A stretch of 64,000 nucleotides of DNA from Bosea sp. BIWAKO-01 (GCF_001748145.1 NZ_BCQA01000001.1:2167501-2231500); one strand, 5' to 3'; positions 38,481 through 50,788 are shown, numbered from the stretch's first letter. The notes: generated by a model not told the origin, from the letters alone. Numbers and translations: made by a program.

Positions 38481-38540
38481 TCGGATCGGGAATCGCTGCG
38501 CGGGACGAGACTGCAGCGCTGGAGTCCAACACATTCAGCG

Positions 38541-38578
38541 AGGCGGGTCGGCAGTCATGCTGACCCGCCTTTCTTGTT
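38541..38578 (+). terminator. Intrinsic terminator of rho
   Basis: AGGCGGGTC (38541-38549) pairs with GACCCGCCT (38562-38570), with partial inner pairing, and is followed by TTTCTTGTTT. It lies 60 bases after the rho stop and just before the end of the convergent DUF255 gene. Confidence 0.82.
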
Positions 38579-38589
38579 TGGAGCCGGGG

Positions 38590-40593
38590 TCACCGCCCAG
38601 TAGCAACGGCATCCTGCAATTGATTCGGATCCGTTACGGGGGGCAGGCAACGCCCGGCGAAACAGATGAAGGCGGCACCGCTGCCTGCAAGACGCGCCAT
38701 CGAGGCGGCTGGGTGATCCGATGGTAGCGCGCTGGGATCGGGGCAGTCGACGATCGTCGTCGTCGTGTAGGGCAATGCCAGCGCGGCTTCGCGAAGGTGT
38801 TCGCGGTCGGGTCCGGCCAGGACGATCTCGATGCCGTTCCGCGCCAGATCATAAGCATTGAGCACGGAGCCATGGGCAATCGGCGCGCGCTCGGCAGCGG
38901 CCAATGCTGCTGCGAGAAACTGTTCGGCCTGGGCCCTGTCGGTCGGGGCCCCTGTCTTGGCCGCCAGACGAAGCAGGTTCCCTGCATGCACGCCATTGGC
39001 GTTCGGGACGGCGTCGTCATGAGTCGGCCTCGGTACGACCGGAAGAGTGGCACTATCGCGTTGAGTCATACCAAGTAGACTCGTATCGGCTTGGCGGTAA
39101 TACCGCCAGAGATGTGCCGACCAGCACAGGGCCTGGTCAAGGAAATGCTGGTCCGACGTGGCGTCGTGAAGCGCCAGGGCGGCATCGATCATCGCCGCGT
39201 GATCAAGCGCAAAGCCCGGGACGATCAGCCGGCCGGCGCGGTAGGAGTGAGCGAGGCCGTCGCCATGCTTCATTGATTCGGCGACGAAATGGTAGGCTCG
39301 CCGGGCAAGGACCAGCCAGGCGGGCTCCGCGAGCAGGCCGGAGGCACGCACGAGCGCCGCGATCATGAGCCCATTCCAGTCGGCCAGAATCTTGTCGTCG
39401 CGGGCGGGAGGAACGCGGCGAGCGCGCAACGCCAGGAGCTCTCGCCGGATGCTGGCCAGTTGCTGCTCGGATGCCGGATTGGGATCGGGTGTGTCGAGCC
39501 GGTTGAGGATCGTGGCCTCTTCCCAGTTACCATGGGCCGTGACGTCATAGTGCCGGGCAAAGAGTTCCGCGTCCGCTGCGGTCAGATGGCTGGCCAGTTC
39601 CGGCGCCGTCCAGACGTAGAACTTGCCTTCGACGCCTTCGGAATCGGCATCGAGGCTGGAGGCGAAAGCCCCCTCCTGCAGCAGCATGTCCCGCTCAAGC
39701 CAGGTGACGATGCCCTGAGCTGCACTGTGCGCCAGTGGATTGCCGCGGCGCTTCGCCTCAAGCGCATAGAGCTGGAGCAACTGGGCATTGTCATAGAGCA
39801 TCTTCTCGAAATGCGGCACGAACCAGCGCTCGTCGACCGCGTATCGGGCAAAGCCGCCGCCGAGGTGATCGTGAATGCCGCCACGCGCCATGCGCTCCAG
39901 GGTAAGGGCCGCGGCATGGAGTGTCCCTGTGTTCCGAGTGCGGCTGCCGTGACGCCAGAGCAACTCGATCAGGCCAGGATTGGGGAATTTTGGTGCACCG
40001 CGTAGTCCGCCATGGTGCGGATCGAAGGATTGGGCGATCTCGCTGGCGATCTGGTCGAGGTCAGGTTCGTATCGCGCTTCCAGGCTGGCTGCAGCCTCGC
40101 TCTGCTGGAGCGCAGCCTTGATCGCGGCGGCATTGCGCGCGATTCGCTCAGGCTCCTGTGCATGGACGGCTGCGATCTGCTGCAGAACCTGGCTGAAGGA
40201 GGGCCGCCCATAACGCGCTGTTGGCGGAAAATAGGTGCCGCCCCAGAATGGCTGACGGTCGGCGGTGAGGAACATGGTCAGCGGCCAGCCCCCCTGCTCG
40301 CCCAGGCTGTGCAGCGCATTCATGTAGACCTGATCGATATCGGGTCGCTCCTCCCGGTCGACCTTGATGTTGACGAAGAGCGCGTTCATCAGCGCCGCGG
40401 TTGCCAGGTCCTCAAAGCTCTCATGGGCCATGACATGGCACCAGTGACAGGCGGCATAGCCGACCGAGAGCAGGACCGGCCGACCGCTTGACTTTGCCTC
40501 GGCAAAGGCTTCCTCGCTCCATTCCCACCAGTGGACGGGGTTGTCCTTGTGCTGCAGGAGATAGGGGCTGGCGGCGGCTCCGAGACGATTCAT
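38590..40593 (-). CDS. DUF255 thioredoxin-like / glycoside hydrolase-fold protein (YyaL/SPATA20 family)
   Basis: A 667-residue cytoplasmic protein. The N-terminal domain (about residues 1-165) is thioredoxin-like with the redox motif CHWCH in [15 protein letters not shown] (about 48-62). The rest resembles a six-hairpin glycosidase-type alpha/alpha toroid (segment [31 protein letters not shown]). The function of this widespread family, homologous to mammalian SPATA20, is unknown; a role in protein thiol or sugar chemistry is speculation. It is oriented against its neighbours rho and mnmE. Its start is 51 bases from the divergent mnmE start. Confidence 0.88.
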   Translation of the reverse strand: MNRLGAAASPYLLQHKDNPVHWWEWSEEAFAEAKSSGRPVLLSVGYAACHWCHVMAHESFEDLATAALMNALFVNIKVDREERPDIDQVYMNALHSLGEQGGWPLTMFLTADRQPFWGGTYFPPTARYGRPSFSQVLQQIAAVHAQEPERIARNAAAIKAALQQSEAAASLEARYEPDLDQIASEIAQSFDPHHGGLRGAPKFPNPGLIELLWRHGSRTRNTGTLHAAALTLERMARGGIHDHLGGGFARYAVDERWFVPHFEKMLYDNAQLLQLYALEAKRRGNPLAHSAAQGIVTWLERDMLLQEGAFASSLDADSEGVEGKFYVWTAPELASHLTAADAELFARHYDVTAHGNWEEATILNRLDTPDPNPASEQQLASIRRELLALRARRVPPARDDKILADWNGLMIAALVRASGLLAEPAWLVLARRAYHFVAESMKHGDGLAHSYRAGRLIVPGFALDHAAMIDAALALHDATSDQHFLDQALCWSAHLWRYYRQADTSLLGMTQRDSATLPVVPRPTHDDAVPNANGVHAGNLLRLAAKTGAPTDRAQAEQFLAAALAAAERAPIAHGSVLNAYDLARNGIEIVLAGPDREHLREAALALPYTTTTIVDCPDPSALPSDHPAASMARLAGSGAAFICFAGRCLPPVTDPNQLQDAVATGR

Positions 40594-40644
40594 CGACGGG
40601 TCTCCCAGACGGGTCAGCGTCGCAACAGAAAAGATGGGCTGCCT

Positions 40645-41961
40645 ATGACGACCGGACAGGATTACCCAACGATTGTGGCGCTATCGTCGGCCAATGGCCG
40701 TGCCGGGGTGGCCGTCGTTCGGGTATCCGGGTCGCAAGTTCGATTCGTCCTCGAAACAATTTCGGGCGTTATCCCCAACCCGCGGCATGCGGTGTTTCGA
40801 CACCTGCGCCACCCCGTTTCCCGCGAGGTGATCGACTCGGCTCTTGTCCTGTTCTTCCCGGGTCCAGCGAGCTTCACGGGCGAGGACGTCGCCGAGTTCC
40901 ATGTCCATGGTTCGCGTGCGGTGATGGCCGCCCTGCTCTCGGCATTGACCGGGTTGCCAGGAGTACGTTTGGCGGAGGCCGGCGAATTCACCCGGCGGGC
41001 CTTTGAGGCGGGAAAGCTGGATCTTGCAGCGGTCGAGGGTCTGGCGGACTTGATCGATTCGGAGACGGAATGGCAGCGTCGACAGGCGCTGCGGCAGATG
41101 GAGGGAGCGCTTGGTCACGCGGCCGGGCTGTGGCGAGATCAGTTGATCGGCGCGATGTCCTTGCTGGAGGCCGAGATTGACTTCTCGGATGAAGGGGATG
41201 TTTCCGGAGCACTGGTGGAGAAAGCCATTTCCGGCGTCGAAGATGTCCTGACCAGCCTGCGCCACGCGCTGGGGTCGTTTCGGATGGGCGAGCGCGTTCG
41301 GGAGGGATTTGTCGTCGTGCTGGCGGGGCCGCCCAATGCAGGCAAGTCAAGTCTGCTGAACGCCCTCGCCCGTCGCGACATAGCGATCGTCTCGCCGCAG
41401 CCTGGTACGACCCGCGACATGATTGAGGTCCGGCTCGATCTTGCGGGTTTCCCGGTGACGTTGATCGATACGGCGGGTTTGCGCGAGAGTGTCGATCCGA
41501 TCGAGGCAGAGGGCGTCCGCCGTGCGACGGTTCTCGCCGCGAAGGCGGATCTGGTGCTGAGACTTCGCGCAGTCGATTCGCCCCCGAACCGAACATCGGT
41601 CGATCCGCAGGATTTGATGATCGCCACCAAGTGCGACTTGCCCGGGCAAGTGGGCGCCGGCGAGCTGGCGCTCTCCGTGCAAAGCGGTGTCGGACTCGAT
41701 GCGCTATTGAGGAGCGTTTCCGAGCGGCTCGGCGCGCTGACCAATCCGGAGCCCGCATTGTTGACCCGCGAGCGGCAGCGTGTAGCGGTTACGGATGCGG
41801 TCGCGGCGCTGCATCGGGCAACGGCGTCGGGGCACGGCCAGGTCGAACTGCTGGCCGAGGATGTCAGGATCGCCGTCCGCGCGCTCGAACGACTTGTGGG
41901 GCGGATTGACGTGGAGGATGTGCTGGACCGGCTGTTTGCCGGTTTCTGCATCGGAAAGTAG
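40645..41961 (+). CDS. mnmE: tRNA modification GTPase MnmE
   Basis: With MnmG it installs the carboxymethylaminomethyl group on wobble uridine 34. The 438-residue protein has the N-terminal folate-binding domain (starting with [10 protein letters not shown]), a G domain with G1 GPPNAGKSS near residue 228 and DTAGLRE, and the invariant C-terminal CIGK (C435). ATG 40645 fits the family N-terminus. It is 86 bases upstream of mnmG, with a parS-like site in the gap. The mnmE-mnmG-rsmG-parA-parB order is standard close to alphaproteobacterial origins. Confidence 0.96.
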   Translation: MTTGQDYPTIVALSSANGRAGVAVVRVSGSQVRFVLETISGVIPNPRHAVFRHLRHPVSREVIDSALVLFFPGPASFTGEDVAEFHVHGSRAVMAALLSALTGLPGVRLAEAGEFTRRAFEAGKLDLAAVEGLADLIDSETEWQRRQALRQMEGALGHAAGLWRDQLIGAMSLLEAEIDFSDEGDVSGALVEKAISGVEDVLTSLRHALGSFRMGERVREGFVVVLAGPPNAGKSSLLNALARRDIAIVSPQPGTTRDMIEVRLDLAGFPVTLIDTAGLRESVDPIEAEGVRRATVLAAKADLVLRLRAVDSPPNRTSVDPQDLMIATKCDLPGQVGAGELALSVQSGVGLDALLRSVSERLGALTNPEPALLTRERQRVAVTDAVAALHRATASGHGQVELLAEDVRIAVRALERLVGRIDVEDVLDRLFAGFCIGK

Positions 41962-41978
41962 GAAAACCGCTGCGCGGC

Positions 41979-41992
41979 GTTTCACGTGAAAC
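41979..41992. other. parS-like centromere site 2
   Basis: GTTTCACGTGAAAC is a perfect 14-bp palindrome identical to the core of the parS consensus. It sits in the mnmE-mnmG gap, outside coding sequence, 2.6 kb before parA. Confidence 0.8.
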
Positions 41993-42047
41993 TTTCGCCT
42001 GGGAGATCACAAGAATCTTGACCCTCGGCACGGTGTTGGCTAGCGAC

Positions 42048-43943
42048 ATGCGCATGTCCCATTCCATTGCCACTGATCGCTATGACGTCATCGTCGTAGG
42101 CGGCGGCCATGCCGGCGCCGAAGCGGCGGCGGCTGCCGCGCGTCTTGGTGCGCGCACGGCGCTGCTGACTCATCAGCGCGAGACGATTGGCGTGATGTCC
42201 TGCAATCCTGCGATCGGCGGATTGGGCAAGGGCCATCTGGTGCGCGAGATCGATGCGCTCGACGGCATCATGGCCCGCGCAGCTGACCGTGCCGGCATCC
42301 AGTTCCGGATGCTGAACCGCCGCAAGGGCCCGGCCGTTCGCGGCCCGCGGGCGCAGGCCGATCGCAAGCTCTATCGGAGCGCGGTCCAGGATCTTCTTGC
42401 CGAACATGATCATCTCGAGATCGTTGTCGGCGAGGCCTTTGACCTCGATATCGCGAACGGCACTGTTCAAGCTGTCATACTGTCAGACGGCCGTCGATTC
42501 GCCTGCGGAACAGTTGTCCTGACGACTGGCACGTTCCTGCGTGGATTGATCCATATCGGCGAGAAGACAATTCCGGCAGGGCGCGCCGGTGAAGCCCCGT
42601 CGCTTGGTCTATCGGCGACGCTGGAGCGTTATGCCTTTCCGCTTGGTCGCCTCAAGACGGGTACGCCGCCACGTCTGGATGGGCGCACGATCGCCTGGTC
42701 CGGGCTGGTGATGCAGGCCGGCGACGAGCCGCCGGAGCCGTTCTCCGCGCTGACAGATGCGATCACGACGCCTCAGATTTCCTGCGGCATTACCCGCACC
42801 ACGCTGGCTTCGCACGAGCTGATTCGTGCCAATCTCCATCGTGCGCCGATGTTTTCGGGTCAGATCGAGGGCCGAGGGCCGCGCTATTGCCCATCGATCG
42901 AGGATAAGGTCGGCCGTTTCGGGGATCGCGACGGCCACCAGATCTTTCTGGAGCCGGAGGGGCTGGATGATCCCACCGTCTATCCCAACGGCATCTCGAC
43001 CTCGTTGCCGGAGGATGTGCAGATCGGCTTGCTGAAGACGATTCCTGGGCTTGAAGACGCAGTCATGCTGCGTCCTGGCTATGCGATCGAGTATGATTTC
43101 GTCGATCCGCGTGCCTTGAAGAACACGCTCGAGACGCGCGCAATCGCCGGTCTGTTTCTCGCGGGCCAGATCAACGGAACGACCGGTTATGAGGAGGCGG
43201 CTGCCCAGGGGCTCTTTGCGGGCCTCAATGCGGCGCGCCGTGCTGGGGGTGCAGAGCCGATCGCGATGGATCGGACGACTTCCTATATCGGCGTGCTGGT
43301 TGATGACCTCGTGACGCGCGGGGTGACAGAGCCTTATCGGATGTTCACGTCGCGTGCGGAGTTCCGGCTGTCATTGCGCGTCGATAACGCCGATGAGCGG
43401 CTGACTCCGCTCGGTATCGAACTCGGCTTGGTCGGAGGCGAGCGTGAACGCCGGTTTCAGGCCAAGGCCGAGCAGATCGACGCCTTGCGCGAGCAATTGA
43501 AGAACCTCCGGCTGACACCGCAACAGGCCGACCAGGTAGGCCTGCAATTGAACCGCGATGGCGTGCGTCGGAGTGCCTATCAGCTCCTTTCCTATCCAGA
43601 CATCAGCTTCGAGCAGTTGGCGGCGATTTGGCCGGAGCTCAGCGTCCACCCCGCCTCCGTTGCGTCGCGGGTTACGGCCGATGCGACTTATGCTGTCTAT
43701 CTCGACCGACAGGCTGCGGAGATCGGGGCCTATCAGCGTGACCAGGCTCTGGAGGTTCCAGCCGATCTCGATCTTGACGGCATCTCGGGTCTTTCAAATG
43801 AGCTCAAGGCGAAGCTGTTGCAGCAGCGCCCGGCGAATCTTGCGCAAGCATCGCGGATCGAAGGCATGACACCCGCGGCGCTGACCTTGCTGGCGGCGCA
43901 CGCGCGGCGGGATCGCAACCGCGCGACCCAGACGGCGGCTTGA
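42048..43943 (+). CDS. mnmG: tRNA uridine-5-carboxymethylaminomethyl modification enzyme MnmG
   Basis: FAD-dependent partner of MnmE in wobble uridine modification. Of 631 residues, the FAD-binding motif [12 protein letters not shown] lies near the N-terminus (about 14-25), and the family signatures [12 protein letters not shown] (about 98-109) and [14 protein letters not shown] are present. ATG 42048 and ATG 42054 are both plausible and there is no clear ribosome-binding site for either; TTG 42018 would be a longer option. The rsmG gene follows after three bases. Confidence 0.95.
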   Translation: MRMSHSIATDRYDVIVVGGGHAGAEAAAAAARLGARTALLTHQRETIGVMSCNPAIGGLGKGHLVREIDALDGIMARAADRAGIQFRMLNRRKGPAVRGPRAQADRKLYRSAVQDLLAEHDHLEIVVGEAFDLDIANGTVQAVILSDGRRFACGTVVLTTGTFLRGLIHIGEKTIPAGRAGEAPSLGLSATLERYAFPLGRLKTGTPPRLDGRTIAWSGLVMQAGDEPPEPFSALTDAITTPQISCGITRTTLASHELIRANLHRAPMFSGQIEGRGPRYCPSIEDKVGRFGDRDGHQIFLEPEGLDDPTVYPNGISTSLPEDVQIGLLKTIPGLEDAVMLRPGYAIEYDFVDPRALKNTLETRAIAGLFLAGQINGTTGYEEAAAQGLFAGLNAARRAGGAEPIAMDRTTSYIGVLVDDLVTRGVTEPYRMFTSRAEFRLSLRVDNADERLTPLGIELGLVGGERERRFQAKAEQIDALREQLKNLRLTPQQADQVGLQLNRDGVRRSAYQLLSYPDISFEQLAAIWPELSVHPASVASRVTADATYAVYLDRQAAEIGAYQRDQALEVPADLDLDGISGLSNELKAKLLQQRPANLAQASRIEGMTPAALTLLAAHARRDRNRATQTAA

Positions 43944-43946
43944 GTC

Positions 43947-44590
43947 GTGGCTGTTGACAAGGACGATCGCGCCCGCGCTCTGCGCTTGACTCCTGTTTCA
44001 CGTGAAACAGAGGAGCGGCTCGCACTGCTGGTCGCAGAGCTGGTCAAGTGGCAAAATGCGAAGAACCTGGTCTCTTCCGCGACGCTGTCGGATGTCTGGA
44101 CGCGGCACATCGCCGATTCGCTCCAGCTCTTCGCCCTCGCTCCCGACGCCAGGACCTGGCTCGACCTCGGCTCAGGCGGTGGATTTCCCGGACTTGTGAT
44201 CGGGATCTGTCTTGCCGAACAGGGGCAGGGCCGCATCCACCTGGTCGAGAGCAATGCGCGCAAATGCGCCTTTTTGCGCCATGCGGCCCGGGTGACCGGC
44301 GCGCCTGTGACGGTTCATGCCTCGCGGATCGAGGATATCGTTGGGGAGTTCACAGAAAAAGTCGACGTCGTGACGGCCCGGGCGCTCGCACCGCTCCCGA
44401 TTCTGCTAGGATGGTGCAAGGAGTTGTTGAGAACCGGAACACTTGGGCTCTTTCCCAAGGGACAATATCTAGATGCTGAATTGACCGAGGCGTCTAAATA
44501 TTGGAAGATTCAGGCCTCGACAGTTGTCTCCGTGACAGATCCGGCAGCTCGCATTCTGTTGATTCGCGAGGCCGAGCAGCGGGCTGATAC

Positions 44591-44594
<4 letters not shown>
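43947..44594 (+). CDS. rsmG: 16S rRNA (guanine-527-N7)-methyltransferase RsmG (GidB)
   Basis: SAM-dependent methylation of G527 in 16S rRNA. The 215-residue protein shows the SAM-binding motif WLDLGSGGGFPGLVI (about residues 70-84). The residues VSRET near the N-terminus are encoded by a perfect 18-bp parS palindrome (43993-44010). Starts at GTG 43947, three bases after the mnmG stop. Its stop overlaps the parA start as ATGA, linking it to the partition genes. Confidence 0.94.
43993..44010. other. parS centromere site 3 (perfect, inside rsmG)
   Basis: CTGTTTCACGTGAAACAG is a perfect 18-bp palindrome containing the full 16-bp parS consensus TGTTTCACGTGAAACA. It lies within the first codons of rsmG, about 580 bases before parA, and is the best ParB site in the window. 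Confidence 0.9.
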
Positions 44595-45424
<830 letters not shown>

Positions 45425-45458
45425 GTTCATTTCGTATTTAGTATCAAGAGGTTGAATT

Positions 45459-46337
45459 ATGGCCGAGGAACAGGGACGTTCACGTCTTGGCCGGGGTCTT
45501 GCCGCTCTGATTGGAGATGTCGGCGACGAGATCGGAGCCCTCGAGCGTGCCAGAGGCCAGCGTCGGGTCCCGGTCGAGTTCCTGCGGCCGAGCGCGCGGA
45601 ATCCGCGGCGCAGTTTCGCGGATGACGAACTCGAGGATCTGACGGCTTCCGTGCGCGAGCGCGGGATCCTGCAGCCGATCATCGTGCGCCCGCTCAAGGG
45701 CATGGCCGACGCCTATGAGATCATCGCCGGCGAACGGCGTTGGCGCGCGGCGCAGCGCGCCGGCCTGCATGAGGTTCCTGTCATTCAGGTCGAGGCTGAC
45801 GACCGCGAGGCGCTGGAAATCGCCATCGTCGAGAACGTCCAGCGCAGCGACCTGAACGCGATCGAAGAGGCCGCGGGTTACGAGCGCCTGATTGCCGAAT
45901 TCAGCTATACCCAGAACGATCTGGCCCGCGTCATCGGCAAGAGCCGAAGCCATGTCGCGAATACATTGCGCCTTTCAAAGCTGCCTGAGCCTGTCCGGCG
46001 GATGGTGGCTGAGGGCGCCGTTTCGGCGGGCCACGCGCGCGCGCTGCTCTCGGTCGCGGATCCTGAGCTGATGGCGCGCAAGATCGTCGACGAGGGCCTC
46101 AGCGTCCGCGATATCGAACGGTTGGTGCAGGAAGAGACGCGGGGTGAGAGCAGGAACTCCCCTGGCAAGCCGAAACCCGACAAGGATCCGGACACCCGCG
46201 CGTTGGAAAAGGCGCTGGAGGAAGTTCTCGGACTATCAGTGTCGATCCAGCACCGCCCGAGCGGCGGGGGCGATATGAAGATTGGCTACAAGACGCTCGA
46301 TCAGCTCGATGCCCTGTGCCGGCGTCTGAAGGCCTGA
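45459..46337 (+). CDS. parB: Chromosome partitioning protein ParB
   Basis: CTPase and DNA clamp that loads at parS and spreads. The 292-residue protein has the ParB N-terminal domain with NPRRSF (about residues 48-53) and the CTP-binding GERRWRAA motif (about 91-98), then a helix-turn-helix segment (SYTQNDLARVIGKSRSHVANTLRLSKLP, about 150-177) that recognises parS, and a C-terminal dimerisation domain. An AGAGG ribosome-binding site precedes the ATG. The convergent holA ends 22 bases away without a visible terminator. Confidence 0.97.
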   Translation: MAEEQGRSRLGRGLAALIGDVGDEIGALERARGQRRVPVEFLRPSARNPRRSFADDELEDLTASVRERGILQPIIVRPLKGMADAYEIIAGERRWRAAQRAGLHEVPVIQVEADDREALEIAIVENVQRSDLNAIEEAAGYERLIAEFSYTQNDLARVIGKSRSHVANTLRLSKLPEPVRRMVAEGAVSAGHARALLSVADPELMARKIVDEGLSVRDIERLVQEETRGESRNSPGKPKPDKDPDTRALEKALEEVLGLSVSIQHRPSGGGDMKIGYKTLDQLDALCRRLKA

Positions 46338-46359
46338 TCAGAACCCTTGCGCCTACTCG

Positions 46360-47391
46360 CTAGGAGCCGCGCCCGCCGCTTTGCGCCAGCCGGGCGAGGG
46401 TCCAGAGGGTGCGCGCAGCGGTCGGACGGGCGAGTTCTCCATCGCGCCTGACGGCGAGCGTCGCAGTTCCCAGGATGCCGACCGCTTCGGTGAGCTTCTG
46501 CACGGACCAGGCGTTCAACGCCGCTTCAGCGGCTGCCATGCGGGGAAAGGGCAACCGCATGCTGGAGACTGCATCCCGGGCGCTACGGCCGCCATCGACG
46601 CTTTGACGGGCTTTCAGCAGCGTCAGAGCGTGGCGCAGCAAGCCGCCAAGCATCACACCGGAATCGAGGCCTTCGCTGGACAGCTTTGTCAGCGCCAGAT
46701 CGAGCACGGCCAGACGGCCGGCGAAGACCGCATCGACAAGTGCAGCCTGTTCGCGCTGAGCCGTGTCGCCAACAACCGCCTCGATATGCGCCTCGGTGAC
46801 CGCTGGATCGTCGCCGACATAGAGCAGAAGCTTCTCGATCTCGCGGCGCGATGTCTGGCGATCGCCGCCCAGCAGTCCGGTCAGCTGCTCGCGCGTGGCG
46901 CGGTCGATGGACTTGCCGGCAGCCCGGACCATTTCGTCGATGATGCTGCCAAGATCGCGTGCCGCATCGCCGTAGCAGGGCACCGCAAGGGCCGTGCGGG
47001 CCTTCTCACAGGCCTGGCGCAGGGGATTGGTGCGCTGAAGATCGCCGGCTTCGACGATGACGATCGCGTCCTGCGATGGCGTCGACAACAGCGGCTCGAC
47101 GGCCGCGAGCAACAGCTTCGATGTGGGCGACACGCGAATGGCGCGCCGGCCGCCGAACAGGCCGATCGTGTTGGCTTCGTCGACCAGCTTGAGCGGATCG
47201 GCGGCGACGTCGTCGCCATCCATGCGAATGAGCTGGAAGGCATCATTGATATCGTCAACGCTGGCGCGAGCGAGCGCCGTCGCCCGCTCGGAAACCAGGC
47301 CGGAATCCGGTCCATAGATCAGGATGAGGCGCCAGGCCGGGTCCAGCTTGGCCAGGGCCCGGTCGGCTTCATGCGCCTTGATGGCGACCAT
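46360..47391 (-). CDS. holA: DNA polymerase III subunit delta
   Basis: Opens the sliding clamp as part of the clamp loader. The 343-residue protein begins with the typical MVAIKAHEADRAL segment, has an LILIYGPDSGLVSERA region and a divergent AAA+ layout without a functional Walker A, as usual for delta. The leftward order leuS-lptE-holA is highly conserved in proteobacteria. It converges on parB. Confidence 0.92.
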   Translation of the reverse strand: MVAIKAHEADRALAKLDPAWRLILIYGPDSGLVSERATALARASVDDINDAFQLIRMDGDDVAADPLKLVDEANTIGLFGGRRAIRVSPTSKLLLAAVEPLLSTPSQDAIVIVEAGDLQRTNPLRQACEKARTALAVPCYGDAARDLGSIIDEMVRAAGKSIDRATREQLTGLLGGDRQTSRREIEKLLLYVGDDPAVTEAHIEAVVGDTAQREQAALVDAVFAGRLAVLDLALTKLSSEGLDSGVMLGGLLRHALTLLKARQSVDGGRSARDAVSSMRLPFPRMAAAEAALNAWSVQKLTEAVGILGTATLAVRRDGELARPTAARTLWTLARLAQSGGRGS

Positions 47392-47406
47392 TGGCTGTCG
47401 TTCGGC

Positions 47407-47973
47407 TCAGCCGGCGACGAGATCGGCGGCGATCTGCCCACGGATCAGCGTTGCCAGCGACTTGCCGGCGCGGATCTGGGCATCGCGCGCAGCACGGACC
47501 GTCGCAAAACGCTGCTGCGAGCGTTCATAAGGCGCCCGGGTCACGGTCCTGCCGGAGGACACGACCTCCCCAGTGCCTTCTCGGACGACCGACCAGGTGG
47601 CTGTCGCGACGAGAACGGCCGAGTCGGCGCGGCCACTGGCGTAGTCGACGGTCACCACCTCGATCGATTCCTGGATCGAGGCCTGCAGCTTCAGGCGCTT
47701 CGGACCGGTGGCCTCTCCGGCCCCGCCGCCGTCGAGTTCGAAGACAAGTTCATTGCGCAGGTAATGTCCGACGAGACCCTTGATCTCGCCGACCTCGACA
47801 TTCCTGAGCGCCGTCTTGACGCTGCCGCCGACAGTGCTGGTGGTGTTCTCGGCATAGAGCGGGCGGAAGCAACCGCCGGCAAGCGCGGCTGCACCGAGTG
47901 CGGCGGCCAGCATGAGGCGGCGGGTAGCCACACCGCGACCAACCTGGCAGCGGCGCGAATCAGACGACGACAT
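47407..47973 (-). CDS. lptE: LPS assembly lipoprotein LptE
   Basis: Outer-membrane lipoprotein that plugs LptD during lipopolysaccharide insertion. The 188-residue precursor has a signal peptide with the lipobox LAGGC (cysteine at about residue 35), followed by FRPLY as is typical of alphaproteobacterial LptE. It overlaps the leuS 3' end by 14 bases and is 15 bases from holA. GTG 47931 would give a shorter signal peptide and is an alternative start. Lipidation would need the Lnt encoded at 7212. Confidence 0.88.
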   Translation of the reverse strand: MSSSDSRRCQVGRGVATRRLMLAAALGAAALAGGCFRPLYAENTTSTVGGSVKTALRNVEVGEIKGLVGHYLRNELVFELDGGGAGEATGPKRLKLQASIQESIEVVTVDYASGRADSAVLVATATWSVVREGTGEVVSSGRTVTRAPYERSQQRFATVRAARDAQIRAGKSLATLIRGQIAADLVAG

Positions 47974-50584
47974 TCACAATTCTCCCGGGCACCACGATGA
48001 TCTTCCGGATCGGACGATCGTCCAAGGCCTTGATGACGGCCTGGGATGACCGAACGATGGCTTCGACGGAGACCGTATCCGCATCGGCCGGCACGGTCAC
48101 CTCTGCCCGCTTCTTGCCGTTGATCTGGACCGGCAGGGTCACGCTGTCGTCACGGAGCAGTTCGGCGTCGGCAACCGGCCAGGAGGCTTCGCCAACGAGG
48201 CCGGGCTGGCCGAGCGCGTGCCAGCACTCCTCGGCGAGATGCGGCATCATCGGTGCGACAAGCTGCGTGACGATGGTGGCGGCCTCATGCAGCGCAAAAG
48301 CCATATCGGCAGAAAGCGCGGCCTCCTCGGCCGCTCCGTCGAGCGCCTTCGCGATGGCGTTCGTCAGCGTATAGATATGAGCGACGCACCGGTTGAAGCC
48401 GAGGCGCTCGATATCGGCACCGACCGCGTGCAGGGCACGATGGCTGGCCTTGCGCAAGGTGAGGGCCGCCTCCCCGATCTCCGCGGTTGCGAGGGCGGAA
48501 TTGCCGGTGCGCTCGGCGATCTCGCCGATCAGCCGCCACAGGCGCTGCACGAAACGCGCTGCGCCCTGAACGCCTTCATCCGTCCAGATCACATCGCGAT
48601 CCGGCGGCGAATCCGAAAGCATGAACCAACGGGCGGTGTCGGCGCCGTAGGAGGCGATGATGTCGTCGGGGTCGACCACATTCTTCTTCGACTTCGACAT
48701 CTTCTCGATGGAGCCGATCTCGATTGGCGCCCCGGTCTCGACATGGAAGCCGCGACGCTCGCTGCCGTTGGCTTCGATACGGACATCGCCGGGCTCGACC
48801 CAGGTTCCATCCTCGGCTCGGTAGGTCTCATGGACCACCATGCCCTGGGTGAAGAGGCCGGCAAAAGGCTCGTCCAGCCCGGCATGGCCGGTTGCCTTCA
48901 TCGCGCGGGTGAAGAAGCGCGAATAGAGCAGGTGCAGGATCGCGTGCTCGACGCCGCCGATATACTGGTCAACGGGAAGGAATCGGTCGACGACCTTGCG
49001 ATCGGTCGGGCTCTCCGTGCGCCAAGGATCGGTGAAACGGGCAAAATACCACGAGGAATCGACGAAGGTATCCATCGTGTCGGTTTCACGACGGGCCGGC
49101 TTGCCGCAATTGGGGCAGGCGACATGCTTCCAGCTCGGGTGATGGTCGAGCGGATTGCCAGGCTTCTCGAAGGAGACGTCCTCCGGAAGCTTGACCGGCA
49201 GGTCGGCATCCGGGACCGGCACGGTACCGCAATCGGCACAGTGGATGATAGGGATCGGGCAGCCCCAGTAGCGCTGGCGCGAGATGCCCCAATCGCGCAG
49301 GCGGAAATTCACCTTGCGCGTGCCAACGGGCTGGTTGCCGCGTGTCTCGCTCTCCAGACGGCGGGCCACCTCTTCTTTCGCTTCCGGAATGGTCATGCCA
49401 TCCAGGAAGCGCGAATTGATCATGCGGCCATCCTCGACATAGGCCGTGTCCGTGATGACGAAGCTCTGGGGATCGACACCCTCGGGGCAGACGACCGGGG
49501 TGTTACCGAGCCCGTATTTGTTGACGAAGTCGAGGTCGCGCTGGTCATGGGCCGGGCAGCCGAAAATAGCACCGGTGCCGTATTCCATGAGGATGAAGTT
49601 CGCGACATAGACTGGCAAAGTCCATGAGGGATCAAAGGGATGGACCGCGCGCAGGCCGGTGTCGAAGCCGAGCTTCTCGGCCTTGTCGATCGCTTCCTGC
49701 GCCGTGCCGGTGCGCTTGCACTCCTCGATGAAGGCCTGCAGATCCGGGTTCTTGGCTGCCGCGGCCTTGGCCAGCGGGTGATCGGGCGCGATCGCCATGA
49801 ACTTCGCGCCGAACAGCGTGTCTGGGCGTGTCGTGTAGATCTCCAGCTCGGATTGGCCGAAGGCATTCGATTCGAGTGCGAAACGAATCAGCAGCCCCTC
49901 CGAGCGGCCGATCCAGTTCTTCTGCATCAGCCGCACCTTCTCCGGCCAGCGCGTCAGCCCTTCGAGGGCGTCGTGCAGCTCCTGACCGTAATCGGTGATC
50001 TTGAAGAACCACTGGGTCAGCTCGCGAATCTCGACCAGAGCGCCGGAGCGCCAGCCACGCCCGTCGATGACCTGCTCATTGGCGAGCACGGTCTCGTCGA
50101 CCGGATCCCAGTTGACCTTGGCGGTCTTGCGATCGACCAGCCCGGACTTGAGGAAGTCCAGGAACATCTTCTGCTGGTGGCGATAATAGCTCGGGTCGCA
50201 GGTCGCGAGTTCGCGGCTCCAATCCAGCGACAGCCCCATCGACTGGAGCTGCGTGCGCATCGTTGCGATGTTGGCGTAGGTCCATTCGCGCGGATGGATC
50301 TTGTTGGCCTTGGCAGCGTTCTCGGCCGGCAGGCCGAACGCATCCCAGCCCATCGGGTGGAGAACGGAAAAGCCCTTGGCCCGCTTGTAGCGCGCAACGA
50401 CGTCGCCCATCGCATAGTTGCGAACATGGCCCATGTGGATGCGCCCCGACGGATAGGGGAACATCTCAAGCACGTAGTAGCTCGGGCGCGTATCGTCATT
50501 GCGTGTCTCGAAGAGCTTGCGCTCATTCCAGACCTGGCGCCATTTCGGCTCGGATTCCTTGGGATTATAACGTTCGACGGCCAT
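47960..50584 (-). CDS. leuS: Leucyl-tRNA synthetase
   Basis: Class Ia synthetase charging tRNA-Leu. The 874-residue protein carries the HIGH-type motif [13 protein letters not shown] (about residues 44-56), a CP1 editing domain, a zinc-ribbon-like insertion with CADC and CPNC pairs, and the KMSKSKKNV motif near residue 626. The anticodon-binding domain and a C-terminal tail follow. It heads the leftward leuS-lptE-holA unit. Confidence 0.98.
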   Translation of the reverse strand: MAVERYNPKESEPKWRQVWNERKLFETRNDDTRPSYYVLEMFPYPSGRIHMGHVRNYAMGDVVARYKRAKGFSVLHPMGWDAFGLPAENAAKANKIHPREWTYANIATMRTQLQSMGLSLDWSRELATCDPSYYRHQQKMFLDFLKSGLVDRKTAKVNWDPVDETVLANEQVIDGRGWRSGALVEIRELTQWFFKITDYGQELHDALEGLTRWPEKVRLMQKNWIGRSEGLLIRFALESNAFGQSELEIYTTRPDTLFGAKFMAIAPDHPLAKAAAAKNPDLQAFIEECKRTGTAQEAIDKAEKLGFDTGLRAVHPFDPSWTLPVYVANFILMEYGTGAIFGCPAHDQRDLDFVNKYGLGNTPVVCPEGVDPQSFVITDTAYVEDGRMINSRFLDGMTIPEAKEEVARRLESETRGNQPVGTRKVNFRLRDWGISRQRYWGCPIPIIHCADCGTVPVPDADLPVKLPEDVSFEKPGNPLDHHPSWKHVACPNCGKPARRETDTMDTFVDSSWYFARFTDPWRTESPTDRKVVDRFLPVDQYIGGVEHAILHLLYSRFFTRAMKATGHAGLDEPFAGLFTQGMVVHETYRAEDGTWVEPGDVRIEANGSERRGFHVETGAPIEIGSIEKMSKSKKNVVDPDDIIASYGADTARWFMLSDSPPDRDVIWTDEGVQGAARFVQRLWRLIGEIAERTGNSALATAEIGEAALTLRKASHRALHAVGADIERLGFNRCVAHIYTLTNAIAKALDGAAEEAALSADMAFALHEAATIVTQLVAPMMPHLAEECWHALGQPGLVGEASWPVADAELLRDDSVTLPVQINGKKRAEVTVPADADTVSVEAIVRSSQAVIKALDDRPIRKIIVVPGRIVNVVV

Positions 50585-50680
50585 GATGCGCGGGCAATTC
50601 TTGGATAAGCGGAGCCTGCCGGCCGCTTCCTAGGAAATCGCTGGGCGCTTTCAGAGGAAACAGAGGGCCGTTTCCGCAGT

Positions 50681-50733
50681 TAGAGCGGGATTCGGGCGGA
50701 AAACCGGTTCCGGCTTTTCCACATCATGTTCTA
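50681..50733. repeat. Dispersed intergenic repeat, copy 2
   Basis: An element bounded by TAGAGC and GTTCTA with an internal imperfect palindrome GGAAAACCGG TT CCGGCTTTTCC. It aligns loosely with the element at 22486-22535 (shared AGAGC...GAT...AACC...TTTT...CAT). It lies in the 204-base leuS-yggS divergent gap; the rest of the gap shows no clear feature. Confidence 0.5.
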
Positions 50734-50788
50734 GGACACCATTGCACGCACGCGGTCAACGTCGCGCGCGAGATGGAAGGGTTTCACG

